From Millisia brevis NBRC 105863 (GTDB taxonomy: Bacteria > Actinomycetota > Actinomycetes > Mycobacteriales > Mycobacteriaceae): DNA of 64,000 nucleotides. Within the stretch, counting starts at the first letter, position 1. Every line of letters starts with the position of its first letter. Made by a program: the position numbers and the translations under genes. The stretch spans positions 310,001-374,000 of the forward strand of contig NZ_BCRN01000001.1 in NCBI RefSeq assembly GCF_001552615.1, in the 5' to 3' direction. Positions 43,808-54,035 of this stretch are shown here, piece after piece. Below the pieces are notes generated by a model. That model was not told the origin of the DNA, did not search any database, and saw nothing but the letters and a program-made list of their open reading frames with translations.

Positions 43808-44644
43808 ATGCTGCAAGGCGTGGACAACAACCTGAGCGGCGTCGCCTCTCGGCACACCCTGCTGAAGACGGTTTCGCGCGCTGAACTTCAGCAACTGGTG
43901 CGCACCGGACAGCTCCGGCGAGTGCGGCGCGGCTGGTTCGCCGCGCCCAATGCCAACCCCACGGTGGTCTCGGCGGTGGCGGCCGGAGGTGTGCTGAGCT
44001 GCGTGTCCGCGCTCGCGCATTACGGAGTATGGGTGCCGCCGCAGGACCGCGTACATGTGCGCGCCCGAGACGCGGCAACTCGAGGAGACCGCAGCTTCTG
44101 CCGGCAACACGGCGGACCGGTAGCCGAGGACGGTGCCGTCGATGACATCCCCACCGCGCTTCGCCACGCGGTTCGCTGCTTGGACGACGAGGGGATCGTG
44201 GTCGTCTGCGACTCGCTCCGGAACCTGAAGCTGATGACGCCGACGGGGCTGACAGCGACGCTGCGGCGAGCCCCCGCGCGCATCCACAACCTGCTGGAAC
44301 GCTGCGACGAAGCGGAGTCGGGGACCGAGACGATGGTCCGGTTGCGGCTGCGCAGCAAGGGGATCGAGGTCACCCCGCAGGTCCGGATCGACGGGATCGG
44401 CCGGGCCGATCTGCTGGTGGGTCGGCGGCTGATCCTGGAGGTCGACGGACGGATGTACCACGACAGCGCGGTGCGGTTCGAGGCCGACCGGCAGCGGGAC
44501 CGCAACGCGGTGGAACGCGGCTACGTGGTGATTCGGCTGACCTACCGCCAGGTGCTGTACGACTGGCCTGCGGCGGAAGCGGCGATCCTGGAGGTGGTGC
44601 GCCGCCGCGACCACATCCGGTGGTTGCCCGGACAGACGCGCTAG
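43808..44644 (+). CDS. DUF559 (Vsr/PD-(D/E)XK-like) endonuclease-domain protein
   Basis: The 278-residue protein has an N-terminal winged-helix-like region ([24 protein letters not shown], as in AbiEi-type proteins). Its C-terminal DUF559 nuclease-like domain has the motif [16 protein letters not shown] followed by [15 protein letters not shown] and [10 protein letters not shown]. The D-x(n)-E-x-D/K pattern fits a restriction-type nuclease fold. Its role is unknown; such genes occur in variable spots of actinobacterial genomes. The start is uncertain (TTG at 43742 gives 22 more residues). The stop overlaps the convergent nitrate reductase gene. Confidence 0.82.
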   Translation: MLQGVDNNLSGVASRHTLLKTVSRAELQQLVRTGQLRRVRRGWFAAPNANPTVVSAVAAGGVLSCVSALAHYGVWVPPQDRVHVRARDAATRGDRSFCRQHGGPVAEDGAVDDIPTALRHAVRCLDDEGIVVVCDSLRNLKLMTPTGLTATLRRAPARIHNLLERCDEAESGTETMVRLRLRSKGIEVTPQVRIDGIGRADLLVGRRLILEVDGRMYHDSAVRFEADRQRDRNAVERGYVVIRLTYRQVLYDWPAAEAAILEVVRRRDHIRWLPGQTR

Positions 44645-47600
44645 TAGACGTCCCGGACGTAGCGCTTGTCGGCGGCGAGGGCCTTGACGTAACTCTCCGC
44701 GCTTCCGGGGGCGAGCTTGCCGAACTGCGCCACCACGCCCTTCAGCGCGGCGTCGACGTCCTTGGCCATGCGGTTCGCGTCGCCGCAGACGTAGATCGAC
44801 GCGCCGTCGTGCAGCCAGCGGTAGAGCTCCTCGCCGTGCTCGCGCATGCGGTCCTGCACGTAGATCTTCGAGGTCTGGTCGCGGGAGAAGGCGACGTCGA
44901 GGCGGGTGAGCAAGCCATCGGCGAGCATCCCGGTCAGCTCGTCGCGGTAGTAGAAGTCGGTGGCGGCGTACTGCTCGCCGAAGAACAGCCAGTTCGGGCC
45001 GGTGTGGCCGAGTTCGCGGCGCTCGTGCAGGAAGGCGCGGAAGGGCGCGACGCCGGTGCCGGGGCCGATCATGATCATCGGCGCGGCCGGGTCCTCGGGC
45101 GGGCGGAAGTGCTTGGTGGGGGTGACGAAGATGCCGACGTCCTCACCCTCGGCGTGGTCGGCGAGGAAGGTGGAGCAGACCCCGGCGCGGGGGGTGCCGT
45201 GCACGTTGTAGCGGACGGCGGAGACGGTGAGCTGCACCTGATCGGGGCTGGTCAGCGGGCTCGACGAGATCGAATACTGCCGCGGGGCGAGCGGCTTGAT
45301 GACGCTGACCCAGTCCGCGGCGGCGGCGCGCACCGGGTGGGCGGCGAGCAGGTCGACCGACTGGCGACCCCACGTCCAGGCGGTCAGCTTGTCCTTGTTG
45401 CCGGGCTCGACCAGCTCGCGCAGATCGGCGTCACCGGTGCGGTCGGCGGCGAACCGCATCAGCTCCGGAGTGATCTTGGCGAATTCGAGGCGCTCGCGCA
45501 AAGCGCGGCGCAGCGGCATCTCGCCGGCGTCGGGCAGATCGACCACCTCGTCGCCGTCCAGGCCGGTGGCGGTGAGCCACTCGTCGATCAGCGCCGGGTC
45601 ATTGCGCGGCCACACCCCGAGGGCGTCGCCGGCGCGGTAAGAAAGCGAGTCGGCCGGCAAGTGGAAGCCGAAGCTGCGCACGTCCTTCTGCGAACCGTCG
45701 GCGTTGAGTTTGACGTTGCGCGCCAGCGAAGTGACGAAGGGGTTCTTGCGGGAATACGACGGAGCCACCGGTGCAGCGGGGCTCGTGCGGTCGGTCACCG
45801 TGGCCCCACCGACGGCGGTCGCACCGACACCGGCAGCGGGATCGGGGGCAGGGGTGCCGGAAGCAGGGGCGTCGGGGGCGGGGTCGGCAAGGATGTCGGT
45901 GACGGCGTCGAGCCAGCCGCCGGCGGCGTCCTCGTAGTCGGGCTCGCAGTCGACCCGGTCGAGGATGCGCTCGCCGCCGAGCTCGTCGATGCGCGCGTCG
46001 AGCTTGCGGCCGTGCCCGCAGAAGTCGTCGTAGCTCGAGTCGCCGAAGGCGAGCACCGCATAGCGCACCCCGGACAGGTCGGGGGCGCCATCGCCGTGCA
46101 GCGAATCCCAGAAGCTGCTGCCGTTGTCGGGTGGGTCGCCGTCGCCGGTGGTCGAGGTGACAAACAGGACGGTGTCGGCGTCGGCGAGGCCGGCGGTCCC
46201 GGCGTCGTCCATCGAGGCGACGGTGACGTGCCGACCGGAGCCGGAGACCCGCTCGACGCAGGCGGCGGCAAACTCCTCCGCGTTGCCCATCTGCGAGGCC
46301 CACAGGACGGCAACCTTTCCGCCGGGCTCCTCGGCGGGCGTGGCGACGCGGTCGGCCAGGGACGTTCCGGCCAGGACGCCGCCGGTGGGCAGACCCGCAG
46401 CAGGCGGTATCGCGGCGGGCAACGGCTCGCGGGAGAACATCCCGTCGAGGATGCCGCTCGCCCAGATGCGCGTCGATTCCGAGAGCGGAGCGCCGGCGGG
46501 TACGACCGGTCGACTACCGGCGGGTGGGTGGGCGCGCAGCCCGGCCACCAGTCCGGCCAGGGAGAGGCCCTCGGCGGGCGCAGGCTGCAGGGCCGGGGTG
46601 GTGACGCCGAAAGCGGCGGCCAGGGCGTCGAAGTCGATAGCCGCGGCCGACCCGAACGCAGCCGACCCTCCGGTACCGGATCCGCCGGGAACGGGCGAGG
46701 AATCGTCGGTCACGGGCACCTCCGCGGGGACGCGGGTCAGCGCGACGGCGCAGACCTTGAACTCGGGCTGCTGCGAGAGCGGATCGATCGCGTCGGAGGT
46801 CACCGCGTTGATCGACAGGTCCTCGCCGAACATGTCGTTCCAGTGGAAGGGCACAAAGGTGTTGCCCGGCCGCACCCGGTCGGAGATGCGCGCCGGCAGG
46901 ACTGCGCGGCCGCGGCGGGAGACGATCTCGATGCGGTCGTCCGGGCCGATGTCCAGGCGGGCGGCGTCGTCGGGGTGGATCTCGGCAAAGGGCTCGGGGG
47001 CGAGCTTGTTGAGCTTCGCGACCCGGCCGGTCTTGGTGAGGGTGTGCCAGTGGTGCGGCAGCCGGCCGGTGTTGAGCAGGAAGGGGAAGTCGTCGTCGGG
47101 CATCTCGGCCGGGTCGACGTGCGGGCGGGCGAAGAACTGGGCGCGCCGGTTCGGGGTGGCAAAGGCCAACGCCGGGACCGAGCCGTCGGGGTTGCGGTGC
47201 AGGGTTTGGCTGACCCCGTCGTTGAGATAACGGATCGGGTGGCGGCCGTCGGGCGTTGAATCCTCGGGCGGGCAGGGCCACTGGGTGGGGGTACGGCGCA
47301 GCCCGTCGTAGGTGATGCCGCGCAGGTCATAGCCGGTGCGGGGGTTCGCGAAGGCGCGGATCTCATCGAAGATCTGCTCGGCGCGCTCGTAGGAGAACGC
47401 CTCCTTGTAGCCCATCTCGCAGGCGATGCGGGCGATGATCTCCCAGTCGGGCAGCGCCTCGCCGGGGGCGTCGACCACCGGTTCGAAGAGGGTCACATTG
47501 CGTTCGGAGTTGACCATGGTGCCGGTCGACTCGGTCCACAGCGTCGCGGGCAGGGCGACGTCGGCGTAGACGTTGGTTTCGGTGTCGGCGAAGACGTCCT

Positions 47601-48897
47601 GGGTGATCACCAGGTCGGCGCGGGTCAGCCCGTCGATGACGTTCGAGCGGTTGGCGACGGAGGCGACCGGGTTGGTGCAGATGATCCAGCAGGCCTTGAT
47701 CTCGCCGGCGACCATGCGTTCGAACATGTCGATCGTGCCGCCGCCGACGTCGGTGCGCACCGTGCCCGGGTCGAGGCCCCACTGCGTTTCGACAAACGCC
47801 CGGTCGGCGTCGGCGAGGACGGCGCGCTGGCCGGGCAGGCCCGGTCCCATGTAGCCCATTTCGCGGCCGCCCATCGCATTGGGCTGCCCGGTCAGCGAGA
47901 ACGGCCCGCTGCCGAGCCGGCAGATCGCGCCCGTCGCCAGATGCAGGTTGACCAGGGCGTTCGTATTCCAGGTGCCGTGCGTGGACTGGTTGAGGCCCAT
48001 CGTCCAGCAGCTCATCCAATTGCCGGCGGTGCCGATCATCTCCGCGGCGGCGCGCAGGTCGGCCTCGGGAATGCCGGTGATCTCCGCGACCCGTTCCGGC
48101 GGGTACTGCGCGGCGAAGTCGGACATCTGATCGAAGCCGTCCGTGTACTCCGCGACGAAGTCGTTGTCGATGTACCCGCCGGTGATCAGCAGGTGCAGGA
48201 GCCCATTGAGCAGGGCGAGGTCGGTACCCGCCTTGACCTGTAGGAACAGGTCGGCCTTGTCGGCGGAGGCGGTGCGGCGGGGGTCGACGACGATCAGCTT
48301 CGCGCCCGCCTTGATGCGGTCCATCATCCGCAGGTGCAGGATCGGATGGCAGTCGGCGATATTCGAGCCGATGACGAAGAAGACGTCGGCGTGGTCGAAG
48401 TCCTGGTACGAGCCGGGCGGGCCGTCGGCGCCGAGGGACTGCTTGTAGCCGGTGCCCGCGCTGGCCATGCAGAGCCGGGAGTTCGACTCGATCCACTTGG
48501 TGCCGATGAACCCCTTGGCCAGCTTATTGCTCAGGTACTGCGCCTCCATCGACATCTGCCCGGAGACGTAGAGGGCGACCGCGTCGGGGCCGTGTTCGTC
48601 GATGATCGCGCGCAGCCGGCGGGCGGTGTCGGTGATGACCCGGTTCATATCGCCGGGCATCGGAGGGACGCCGCGCTCGGGGCGCACCATCGGGCGGGTG
48701 AGCCGGCCGCCGGAGTTGAGCATGTCGGCGGTGGTCGAGCCCTTGGTGCACAGTCGGCCGAAGTTGGTGGGGTGGTCCTTGCGGCCGGTGGTCTTGGTGA
48801 CCACCCGAACGCCGTCGTGTTCGTCGGAGGCGATGTCCATGCCGCAGCCGACGCCGCAGTAGGCGCACAGGGACTGCACGACGCGGGCCGCGGTCAT
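44641..48897 (-). CDS. Single-chain assimilatory nitrate reductase fused to a diflavin reductase
   Basis: The 1418-residue protein begins with a [4Fe-4S] site (Cys11, 14, 18 and 50) and a molybdopterin-guanine-dinucleotide oxidoreductase domain to about residue 720. A Pro/Ala linker follows. Next come a flavodoxin-like FMN domain ([15 protein letters not shown] and so on, about 870-1015), another Pro-rich linker, and a CysJ-like FAD/NADPH module ([17 protein letters not shown]) ending RYVRDVY. Electrons can pass NADPH-FAD-FMN-FeS-Mo in one chain to reduce nitrate to nitrite, which NirBD then reduces. This fusion type is known in actinobacteria (NasN-like). Confidence 0.94.
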   Translation of the reverse strand: MTAARVVQSLCAYCGVGCGMDIASDEHDGVRVVTKTTGRKDHPTNFGRLCTKGSTTADMLNSGGRLTRPMVRPERGVPPMPGDMNRVITDTARRLRAIIDEHGPDAVALYVSGQMSMEAQYLSNKLAKGFIGTKWIESNSRLCMASAGTGYKQSLGADGPPGSYQDFDHADVFFVIGSNIADCHPILHLRMMDRIKAGAKLIVVDPRRTASADKADLFLQVKAGTDLALLNGLLHLLITGGYIDNDFVAEYTDGFDQMSDFAAQYPPERVAEITGIPEADLRAAAEMIGTAGNWMSCWTMGLNQSTHGTWNTNALVNLHLATGAICRLGSGPFSLTGQPNAMGGREMGYMGPGLPGQRAVLADADRAFVETQWGLDPGTVRTDVGGGTIDMFERMVAGEIKACWIICTNPVASVANRSNVIDGLTRADLVITQDVFADTETNVYADVALPATLWTESTGTMVNSERNVTLFEPVVDAPGEALPDWEIIARIACEMGYKEAFSYERAEQIFDEIRAFANPRTGYDLRGITYDGLRRTPTQWPCPPEDSTPDGRHPIRYLNDGVSQTLHRNPDGSVPALAFATPNRRAQFFARPHVDPAEMPDDDFPFLLNTGRLPHHWHTLTKTGRVAKLNKLAPEPFAEIHPDDAARLDIGPDDRIEIVSRRGRAVLPARISDRVRPGNTFVPFHWNDMFGEDLSINAVTSDAIDPLSQQPEFKVCAVALTRVPAEVPVTDDSSPVPGGSGTGGSAAFGSAAAIDFDALAAAFGVTTPALQPAPAEGLSLAGLVAGLRAHPPAGSRPVVPAGAPLSESTRIWASGILDGMFSREPLPAAIPPAAGLPTGGVLAGTSLADRVATPAEEPGGKVAVLWASQMGNAEEFAAACVERVSGSGRHVTVASMDDAGTAGLADADTVLFVTSTTGDGDPPDNGSSFWDSLHGDGAPDLSGVRYAVLAFGDSSYDDFCGHGRKLDARIDELGGERILDRVDCEPDYEDAAGGWLDAVTDILADPAPDAPASGTPAPDPAAGVGATAVGGATVTDRTSPAAPVAPSYSRKNPFVTSLARNVKLNADGSQKDVRSFGFHLPADSLSYRAGDALGVWPRNDPALIDEWLTATGLDGDEVVDLPDAGEMPLRRALRERLEFAKITPELMRFAADRTGDADLRELVEPGNKDKLTAWTWGRQSVDLLAAHPVRAAAADWVSVIKPLAPRQYSISSSPLTSPDQVQLTVSAVRYNVHGTPRAGVCSTFLADHAEGEDVGIFVTPTKHFRPPEDPAAPMIMIGPGTGVAPFRAFLHERRELGHTGPNWLFFGEQYAATDFYYRDELTGMLADGLLTRLDVAFSRDQTSKIYVQDRMREHGEELYRWLHDGASIYVCGDANRMAKDVDAALKGVVAQFGKLAPGSAESYVKALAADKRYVRDVY

Positions 48898-48977
48898 GGC
48901 GCCGTCCCGTTCGCGTTCATGATTCCAGCGTCCGGTAGGCGTGTTTCAGCGATCCGAGACCGGGGTTACACCCCTGT

Positions 48978-49193
48978 TTACGTGATCTCTCCACTCCGAC
49001 GGCGGGGCGGTGAGGGTGGCCGCGGATGCACCGCGGCCACCCTGACGGCGCCGGTCACCAACGCTGCGACGACCAGCAACACCATTCCGACGCCGAAGAC
49101 CGCCGCGGTCAACACAACCCACGTCCAGGTCAGGACGGCATCGACCGCCGCCCGCACCGCACCCGGGCGACCGGCCTTCGACGCCGACATCAT
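48978..49193 (-). CDS. Small membrane protein, 71 residues
   Basis: After MMSASKAGR comes one long hydrophobic stretch (WTWVVLTAAVFGVGMVLLVV, extending to VAALVTGAV) and a basic Pro/Arg-rich tail (PRPPSPPRRRSGE). The start codons ATGATG overlap the TGA of the upstream acetoin-type reductase, giving translational coupling. I do not recognise a family. The overlap and clean membrane segment support a real gene. Its 3' end runs into the region upstream of the nitrate reductase gene. Confidence 0.6.
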   Translation of the reverse strand: MMSASKAGRPGAVRAAVDAVLTWTWVVLTAAVFGVGMVLLVVAALVTGAVRVAAVHPRPPSPPRRRSGEIT

Positions 49194-49957
49194 CGGTAGA
49201 CCAGCCCGCCGTCGATCAATACCGCCTGTCCGGTCATGTAGTCCGAATCCGGTCCCGCCAGATAGGAGACGAACGCGGCGACATCCTCGGGGGTCTGCGC
49301 CCGCCCGAGCGCGATTCCGCCGACGTACTTGTCGTACGTCTCGCCCTCGGCAGCGCCGGTCAGCTCCGCGAAGCGCTTGTCGATGTCGACCCACATATCG
49401 GTTCCCACGACACCGGGGCAGTAGGCGTTGACGGTAATCCCGTGCGCGGCATACTCCTTGGCGGCCGCCTGAGTCAGCGCACGGACGGCAAACTTTGTGG
49501 CGCTGTACACGCCGAGCAGGGCGAAGCCGTCGTGCCCGGCGATCGATGACGCGTTGATGATCTTGCCGGACTGTCCCAACGCCTGGAACTTCGCGGCAGC
49601 GGCCTGGATTCCCCACAGCACACCGTCGACGTTGACCGACCAGATCTTCGCGACGTCGGCGGGCCGCACATCGTCGATGGGGGCAACCTGCGCGATACCG
49701 GCGTTGTTGATGATCACATCGAAGCCGCCCAACGCCTCGTGCGCATGGTCGACCGCCGCGAACACCTGGTCGCGGTCGCCCACGTCGGTGACGAAGGTCG
49801 TCGCCTTGGCGCCGATCTCGCGGACCTCCGCGGCCACCGACTCGATTCCCTCGGCATTGACATCGACCAGTGCGATGTCGTGGCCGTCACGGGCCAGCCG
49901 CAGTGCGATTCCCCGACCGATTCCGCGACCACCACCGGTCACGAGCACGACGCTCAT
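49190..49957 (-). CDS. Short-chain dehydrogenase, acetoin (diacetyl) reductase-like
   Basis: The 255-residue classical SDR has the TGGGRGIG cofactor loop, NNAG, and the catalytic Ser in NASSIAG with Tyr151 and Lys155 (YSATK). The AQVAPI and GVVGTDMWVDID segments match (S)-acetoin-forming diacetyl reductases (BudC/ButA). It would interconvert diacetyl, acetoin and butanediol with NAD(H). The following small membrane gene overlaps its stop. 49958-50142 shows no gene. Confidence 0.9.
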   Translation of the reverse strand: MSVVLVTGGGRGIGRGIALRLARDGHDIALVDVNAEGIESVAAEVREIGAKATTFVTDVGDRDQVFAAVDHAHEALGGFDVIINNAGIAQVAPIDDVRPADVAKIWSVNVDGVLWGIQAAAAKFQALGQSGKIINASSIAGHDGFALLGVYSATKFAVRALTQAAAKEYAAHGITVNAYCPGVVGTDMWVDIDKRFAELTGAAEGETYDKYVGGIALGRAQTPEDVAAFVSYLAGPDSDYMTGQAVLIDGGLVYR

Positions 49958-50142
49958 GCGCGCACCTCCGACAGTGCGCTCGGACGCTTGTACTCCGCTG
50001 TACGCATCAGCTTCTCCTGATTCCTGGGCTCACCCGATAGGCACCATGGTGATGTGAGCTACGGCACATTCACCAGGGTTGCAGGGAGTTGCAGTGCGGC
50101 GGTTCCCTTCCCGGCGGGTCGAGCACCCGTCCCGGGCGGGAC

Positions 50143-50877
50143 TCAGCGTCCGGTGGCGCGGAAGCTCAGGCCGTGGATGTCGGCTCCCGCGTGGGCGCCG
50201 GTGAGGCTGACCGCGGTGATCGCCTCCCGGTCGCCGGAGACGAATTCGATGGTCCCGCCCGGCAGCGGGATGGTGGCGTCGACCGGGTCGATCCCCAGCA
50301 CGGTCGACAGCTCCGCGCAGGCCTTCGGCGGGTCGATGGAGGTGATCTGCAGCGCGGCGAGGTCGTACGGGCCGCGTTCGACGGTGCCGGGCGCGATATC
50401 ACCGTGGATCTGCTCGCGGGGCGGGTCGTAGGTGATGAAGAACGGCATCCAGGGGTAGCGGTCGCAACCGGCAAAGACCTCGACGAACGAGACTCCGTGT
50501 TCGAAGAGGTCGACGTCGAATTCCGCGACCTCGTAGCCGAGATCCCGTAGCCGTTTCGCGGTGCTGCGAGCATCGGTGACGTTGATCGCGAAGGTGATCG
50601 CGCCGTTCCCGCCACGCAGCGCGTCGATGGCCGGGGTGAGCAGCTCGACCCGGCGCTCGTAGCGCGATCGGTGCAGGTCACCGTGGTCGGTGACGCTCAG
50701 GATTTCGATATACCGGGCGTCGAGCCGCCAGCCACCGTTCTGGAAGCCGTCGACCACCGGGTTGCTGTGGGCGGGAAGCCCCGCCGCGCGGTACTCGGCC
50801 ACGGCGGCGGGGACATCCCGAACCCAGTGCAGCAGGTGGTCGAACGCAGGCTTCTCGACCGACTCGACGCTGTCCAT
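50143..50877 (-). CDS. VOC family protein with glyoxalase-like double domain
   Basis: The 244-residue protein has an N-terminal Glyoxalase_3-type half (FDHLLHWVRD, AEYRAAGL, NGGWRLDARYIEIL) and a diverged C-terminal half (LAALQITSIDPPKACAEL). The HLLH and YIEIL strands supply possible metal ligands. The substrate is unknown. A weak ribosome-binding site precedes the ATG. It lies 39 bp downstream of the Na/Pi carrier's 3' end on the opposite side and appears independent. Confidence 0.82.
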   Translation of the reverse strand: MDSVESVEKPAFDHLLHWVRDVPAAVAEYRAAGLPAHSNPVVDGFQNGGWRLDARYIEILSVTDHGDLHRSRYERRVELLTPAIDALRGGNGAITFAINVTDARSTAKRLRDLGYEVAEFDVDLFEHGVSFVEVFAGCDRYPWMPFFITYDPPREQIHGDIAPGTVERGPYDLAALQITSIDPPKACAELSTVLGIDPVDATIPLPGGTIEFVSGDREAITAVSLTGAHAGADIHGLSFRATGR

Positions 50878-50916
50878 CCCGGCAATCCTAAGCGGCCGGC
50901 GACCCTGAGCGAACCC

Positions 50917-52674
50917 TCAGCGGGATACCGCTCCGATGACCTGGTCGACATCCCGATCGACGGTCCCGCGCTGCTGCTCGATGCGATCCATCAGGCTCTC
51001 CGCCCGCTCCAGCGAACCGAGCAATGCGAACAGCGCGCCCTTCTCACCGGGCTCGACACCGGGGGTGTCGATGATCTCCCGGCGCAGGCCCTCGAAGTTC
51101 AGCGGCACGTCGGCGCCCGCCACCCGGTCGGCGGCGGCAACCCCGTCACCGTTGACCTCGGGGGTCTCGGCGACGAGCAGTTCGGCCTCGCCGTCGGTGA
51201 CGAGGCGTTCGGCCGGCGCTTCCGGCGACGGCACCTCGACCAGATGCTCGAGGCGACGATCGAGACGGCCGAGACCGACGTCGAGGATCGCCCGGCCGGC
51301 CGGGCTGAACTCGTCGCGCTTCATCCGTCGTGCGATCTGCGCGAGCGTCTCGTTCAGCGATCCGGCGAAGTCGATCTCCTCGATCATGTCGGCGACCAGG
51401 GCGACCTGCTCCCGCTCGAGCGGGCGATCGAGCACCGCCGCCGCGTAGGAACGGATCTCTCGCGACAGGCTGTCCATCGAGTCGTAGTGGTCCGCGGGAT
51501 CGTCCGGGGCGTTCTTCTGTCCGCGAGCGATGTCGAGGAAGCGGGTGCTGCCCTCGAGGGTGCGGGCGATCTCGTTGCGCATCGCCGGCACCGCCGCCGA
51601 GTAGTCGCCGATGATCTTGCGGTCGAGGTACTTCGGCAGCGAGTAGTCCTCGAGGTCCTCGTCCTCGGTATGCCCGATGCGGCTGAGGACCCGTTCGAAG
51701 ACGTTGACGAAGGGGAACAGGATCAGCACGTTGAAGATATTGAAGAAGATCGAGAACAGGCCCACCGCAACGGGAACGAGGGGAAAGGTTTCGTTGCCGT
51801 CGATGACGACCGGGACGCCGGGGTCACCGCCGAAGAAGCCCATCACCCAGGTGAGCACCTGGATCGCGGGGAAGAACAGCGCCAACACCACGCTGACGCC
51901 GATGAAGTTGAACGCGATGTGCGCGTATGCGGTTCGTTTCGCGTTCTTCGACAGGTTGAGCGAGGCGATCCACGAGGTGATCGTGGTGCCCAGGTCGGCG
52001 CCGATCGCGAAGGCGATAGCGGTCTTCCACTCCAGGACGCCGGAGGCGCCGAGGCCCATCACGATGCCGATCGTGGCGGACGACGAGTGGATCATCGCGG
52101 TGACGAGGGCGGCGATCAGCGCGCAGGTCAGCACGCCGAAGAAGGTCGAGGCGTCCAGGTTGGACAGCACCGCCATCACCTGCGGCATCTCCCGCAGCGG
52201 CTTGAGGCCGCCGGTCATCAGGTTGAGGCCGTAGAAGATCAGTGAGAAGCCCATCGCGGCCAGGGCGATATTGCGCAGCTTCTCGGTCTTGCCGAAGACG
52301 TAGATCACCGCGAAGATGCCGCTGAACAGCAGGCCGATCGGGCCGAGCGGCAGGGCGATCAGGCCGTTGCCGAGGGTGGTGCCGATATTGGCGCCCATGA
52401 CGACGCCGATCGCGCCGCGCAGGGACAGCACGCCGGCATTGACCAGGCCGACGGTCATGACGGTCATCGCGGTGGACGACTGGATGATGCCGGTGATGAT
52501 CGTGCCGGCCATCACGCCCTTGGCGGGGCTGCCGGCCATCTTCGCCAGCCACTGGCGCATCTTGTTGACCGACAACGCCTGGATGCCGCGGTCCATGAAC
52601 TCGAGACCGAGCAGGAAGATGCCCAGACCGCCGATGACGGGGACCAGGATGTCCTTGAATACATCTACGTCCAT
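50917..52674 (-). CDS. Na/Pi cotransporter family protein (NptA-like, PhoU-like tail)
   Basis: The 585-residue membrane protein has two inverted PNaS repeats with the Q-S-S motifs (GIIQSSTAMTV and AMIHSSSATIG) and about eight to ten hydrophobic segments in the first 340 residues. The long soluble C-terminal helical region (about 360-585) resembles PhoU. It takes up phosphate with sodium. The upstream gene encodes a PstS-like phosphate-binding protein on the same strand, 65 bp away, suggesting a joint phosphate function. Confidence 0.93.
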   Translation of the reverse strand: MDVDVFKDILVPVIGGLGIFLLGLEFMDRGIQALSVNKMRQWLAKMAGSPAKGVMAGTIITGIIQSSTAMTVMTVGLVNAGVLSLRGAIGVVMGANIGTTLGNGLIALPLGPIGLLFSGIFAVIYVFGKTEKLRNIALAAMGFSLIFYGLNLMTGGLKPLREMPQVMAVLSNLDASTFFGVLTCALIAALVTAMIHSSSATIGIVMGLGASGVLEWKTAIAFAIGADLGTTITSWIASLNLSKNAKRTAYAHIAFNFIGVSVVLALFFPAIQVLTWVMGFFGGDPGVPVVIDGNETFPLVPVAVGLFSIFFNIFNVLILFPFVNVFERVLSRIGHTEDEDLEDYSLPKYLDRKIIGDYSAAVPAMRNEIARTLEGSTRFLDIARGQKNAPDDPADHYDSMDSLSREIRSYAAAVLDRPLEREQVALVADMIEEIDFAGSLNETLAQIARRMKRDEFSPAGRAILDVGLGRLDRRLEHLVEVPSPEAPAERLVTDGEAELLVAETPEVNGDGVAAADRVAGADVPLNFEGLRREIIDTPGVEPGEKGALFALLGSLERAESLMDRIEQQRGTVDRDVDQVIGAVSR

Positions 52675-52739
52675 GAACGGACCTTTCTCGGATGTGCTGC
52701 TTCGGACGCCGCGGGTGCGCCCGGCCGGGGAGCGGGCGG

Positions 52740-53873
52740 TCAGACGGCCCGGTAGTCGAAGACGTCCTGCCAATAGCCGTGGACGGCGGTGACCGCGGCG
52801 GTGGGCAGGGGCAGATAGCCGAGGTCGGAGGCCTCGGTGTCGTAGCGATCGAGCAGGTAGTTGAGGTAGGCGAGCGTGCGCGGGGTGTCGCTGGTCTGCT
52901 CGCGCCGGAGCATCGCGTAGATCGCCACCGTCATCGGGTAGGCGGCCGGATCGGTCACCTCGGGGACCGAGGACGCGAAGTTGTCGTCCGCCGACCAGGA
53001 CACGTCGCTGACCGCAGCGGACATCGCTTCCGGGGTCGGACCGGTGAAAGCGCCTCCGGCATTGAGCAACTCGACGGTGCGCAGCCCGGCGCGGACGGTC
53101 TGACCGGCTTCGACGTAGCCGATCGCGCCGGGGCGTTCGGCGAGCGCGGTCAACATACCGCTGCTGCGCTCCACGCCGGTGCCGGTCGGCCAGGTCAGGG
53201 TGGTGGCGGTGCCGAGGTCCCAGTCCGGGCTGCCCGTCGCCAGGTACGAGGTGAACCCGTAGGTCGAGCCGGAGCCGTCGCTGCGGTGGATCGGGTCGAT
53301 CGCCAACTCGGGGAGCGCGAGATCGGGATTGAGCGCGACGAGCGCCGGGTCGTTCCAGCTGGTGATATCACCGCGGTAGATCGCCGACAATGTCGCCGCG
53401 TCCAATCGAAGCGGCGCATTGTCCGGAATGTCCAAATTATGCGCGACGGCTATCGCACCGGCGGCGATGGGGAATTGCACCGCATCACGTTCGGTGAGAG
53501 CCTCCGCCGACAACGGATAATCGGCGACGGCGAAGTCGACGTCCGGTTCGGACAGGCGCATGATGCCGCCGAGCGAGCCCACCGGTTCGTAGCTGATGCC
53601 CTGTCCGGACAACACCCAGTCGTTGCCGGTCTGCGTCGGCCGGTCGGGATTATCCGCGGTCTGCGCGTTGCGAAATGCGTTGGCGGACTGCACGATCAAC
53701 GGTTGCGCCAGGGTCGATCCCGCGCCGATCACCTCGGTCTGGCGGCCGGAATTGACCATGATGATCGCGATGATGCCGACGATGATCGCCACGAACAGTG
53801 GCATCAGAAGTCGGCGTCGCCTCCCCGATTTGGTATCCAGAACGGGTACCCCGTCATCAACGCTGCCGAGCAT
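52740..53873 (-). CDS. PstS-like substrate-binding protein with N-terminal membrane anchor
   Basis: The 377-residue protein has a basic stop (RRRR), one transmembrane segment (LLMPLFVAIIVGIIAIIMV) and no lipobox or clear cleavage site. The phosphate-binding-protein fold follows, with GAGSTLAQPL, a YRGDITSWNDP segment and SDGSGSTYGFTSYL. It appears to be tethered outside the membrane by its N-terminus, unlike lipoprotein PstS. A GGAGG ribosome-binding site sets the start. It is followed by the NptA-like carrier rather than pstCAB. 53874-54035 should hold the promoter. Confidence 0.88.
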   Translation of the reverse strand: MLGSVDDGVPVLDTKSGRRRRLLMPLFVAIIVGIIAIIMVNSGRQTEVIGAGSTLAQPLIVQSANAFRNAQTADNPDRPTQTGNDWVLSGQGISYEPVGSLGGIMRLSEPDVDFAVADYPLSAEALTERDAVQFPIAAGAIAVAHNLDIPDNAPLRLDAATLSAIYRGDITSWNDPALVALNPDLALPELAIDPIHRSDGSGSTYGFTSYLATGSPDWDLGTATTLTWPTGTGVERSSGMLTALAERPGAIGYVEAGQTVRAGLRTVELLNAGGAFTGPTPEAMSAAVSDVSWSADDNFASSVPEVTDPAAYPMTVAIYAMLRREQTSDTPRTLAYLNYLLDRYDTEASDLGYLPLPTAAVTAVHGYWQDVFDYRAV

Positions 53874-54035
53874 CGGCTTTCCTCCGCACGTCGAGCACAT
53901 TCGAGCAAACATTTCGATGGCCGAATGGGGCCGACGATGATGTTCATATTCGAAAGTGAACGACGTGCGGCATCTCGGGGATGTCCGGGATGACGGGAAT
54001 GTGGAGCTTTGGTAACCGTGGGTCGGAAAACCGAG

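Noticed and set aside
44620-47259. An 879-codon open frame on the plus strand
   Set aside because: It is opposite the fused nitrate reductase gene, whose domains are unmistakable. The plus-strand product is Gly/Val/Arg-rich without motifs.
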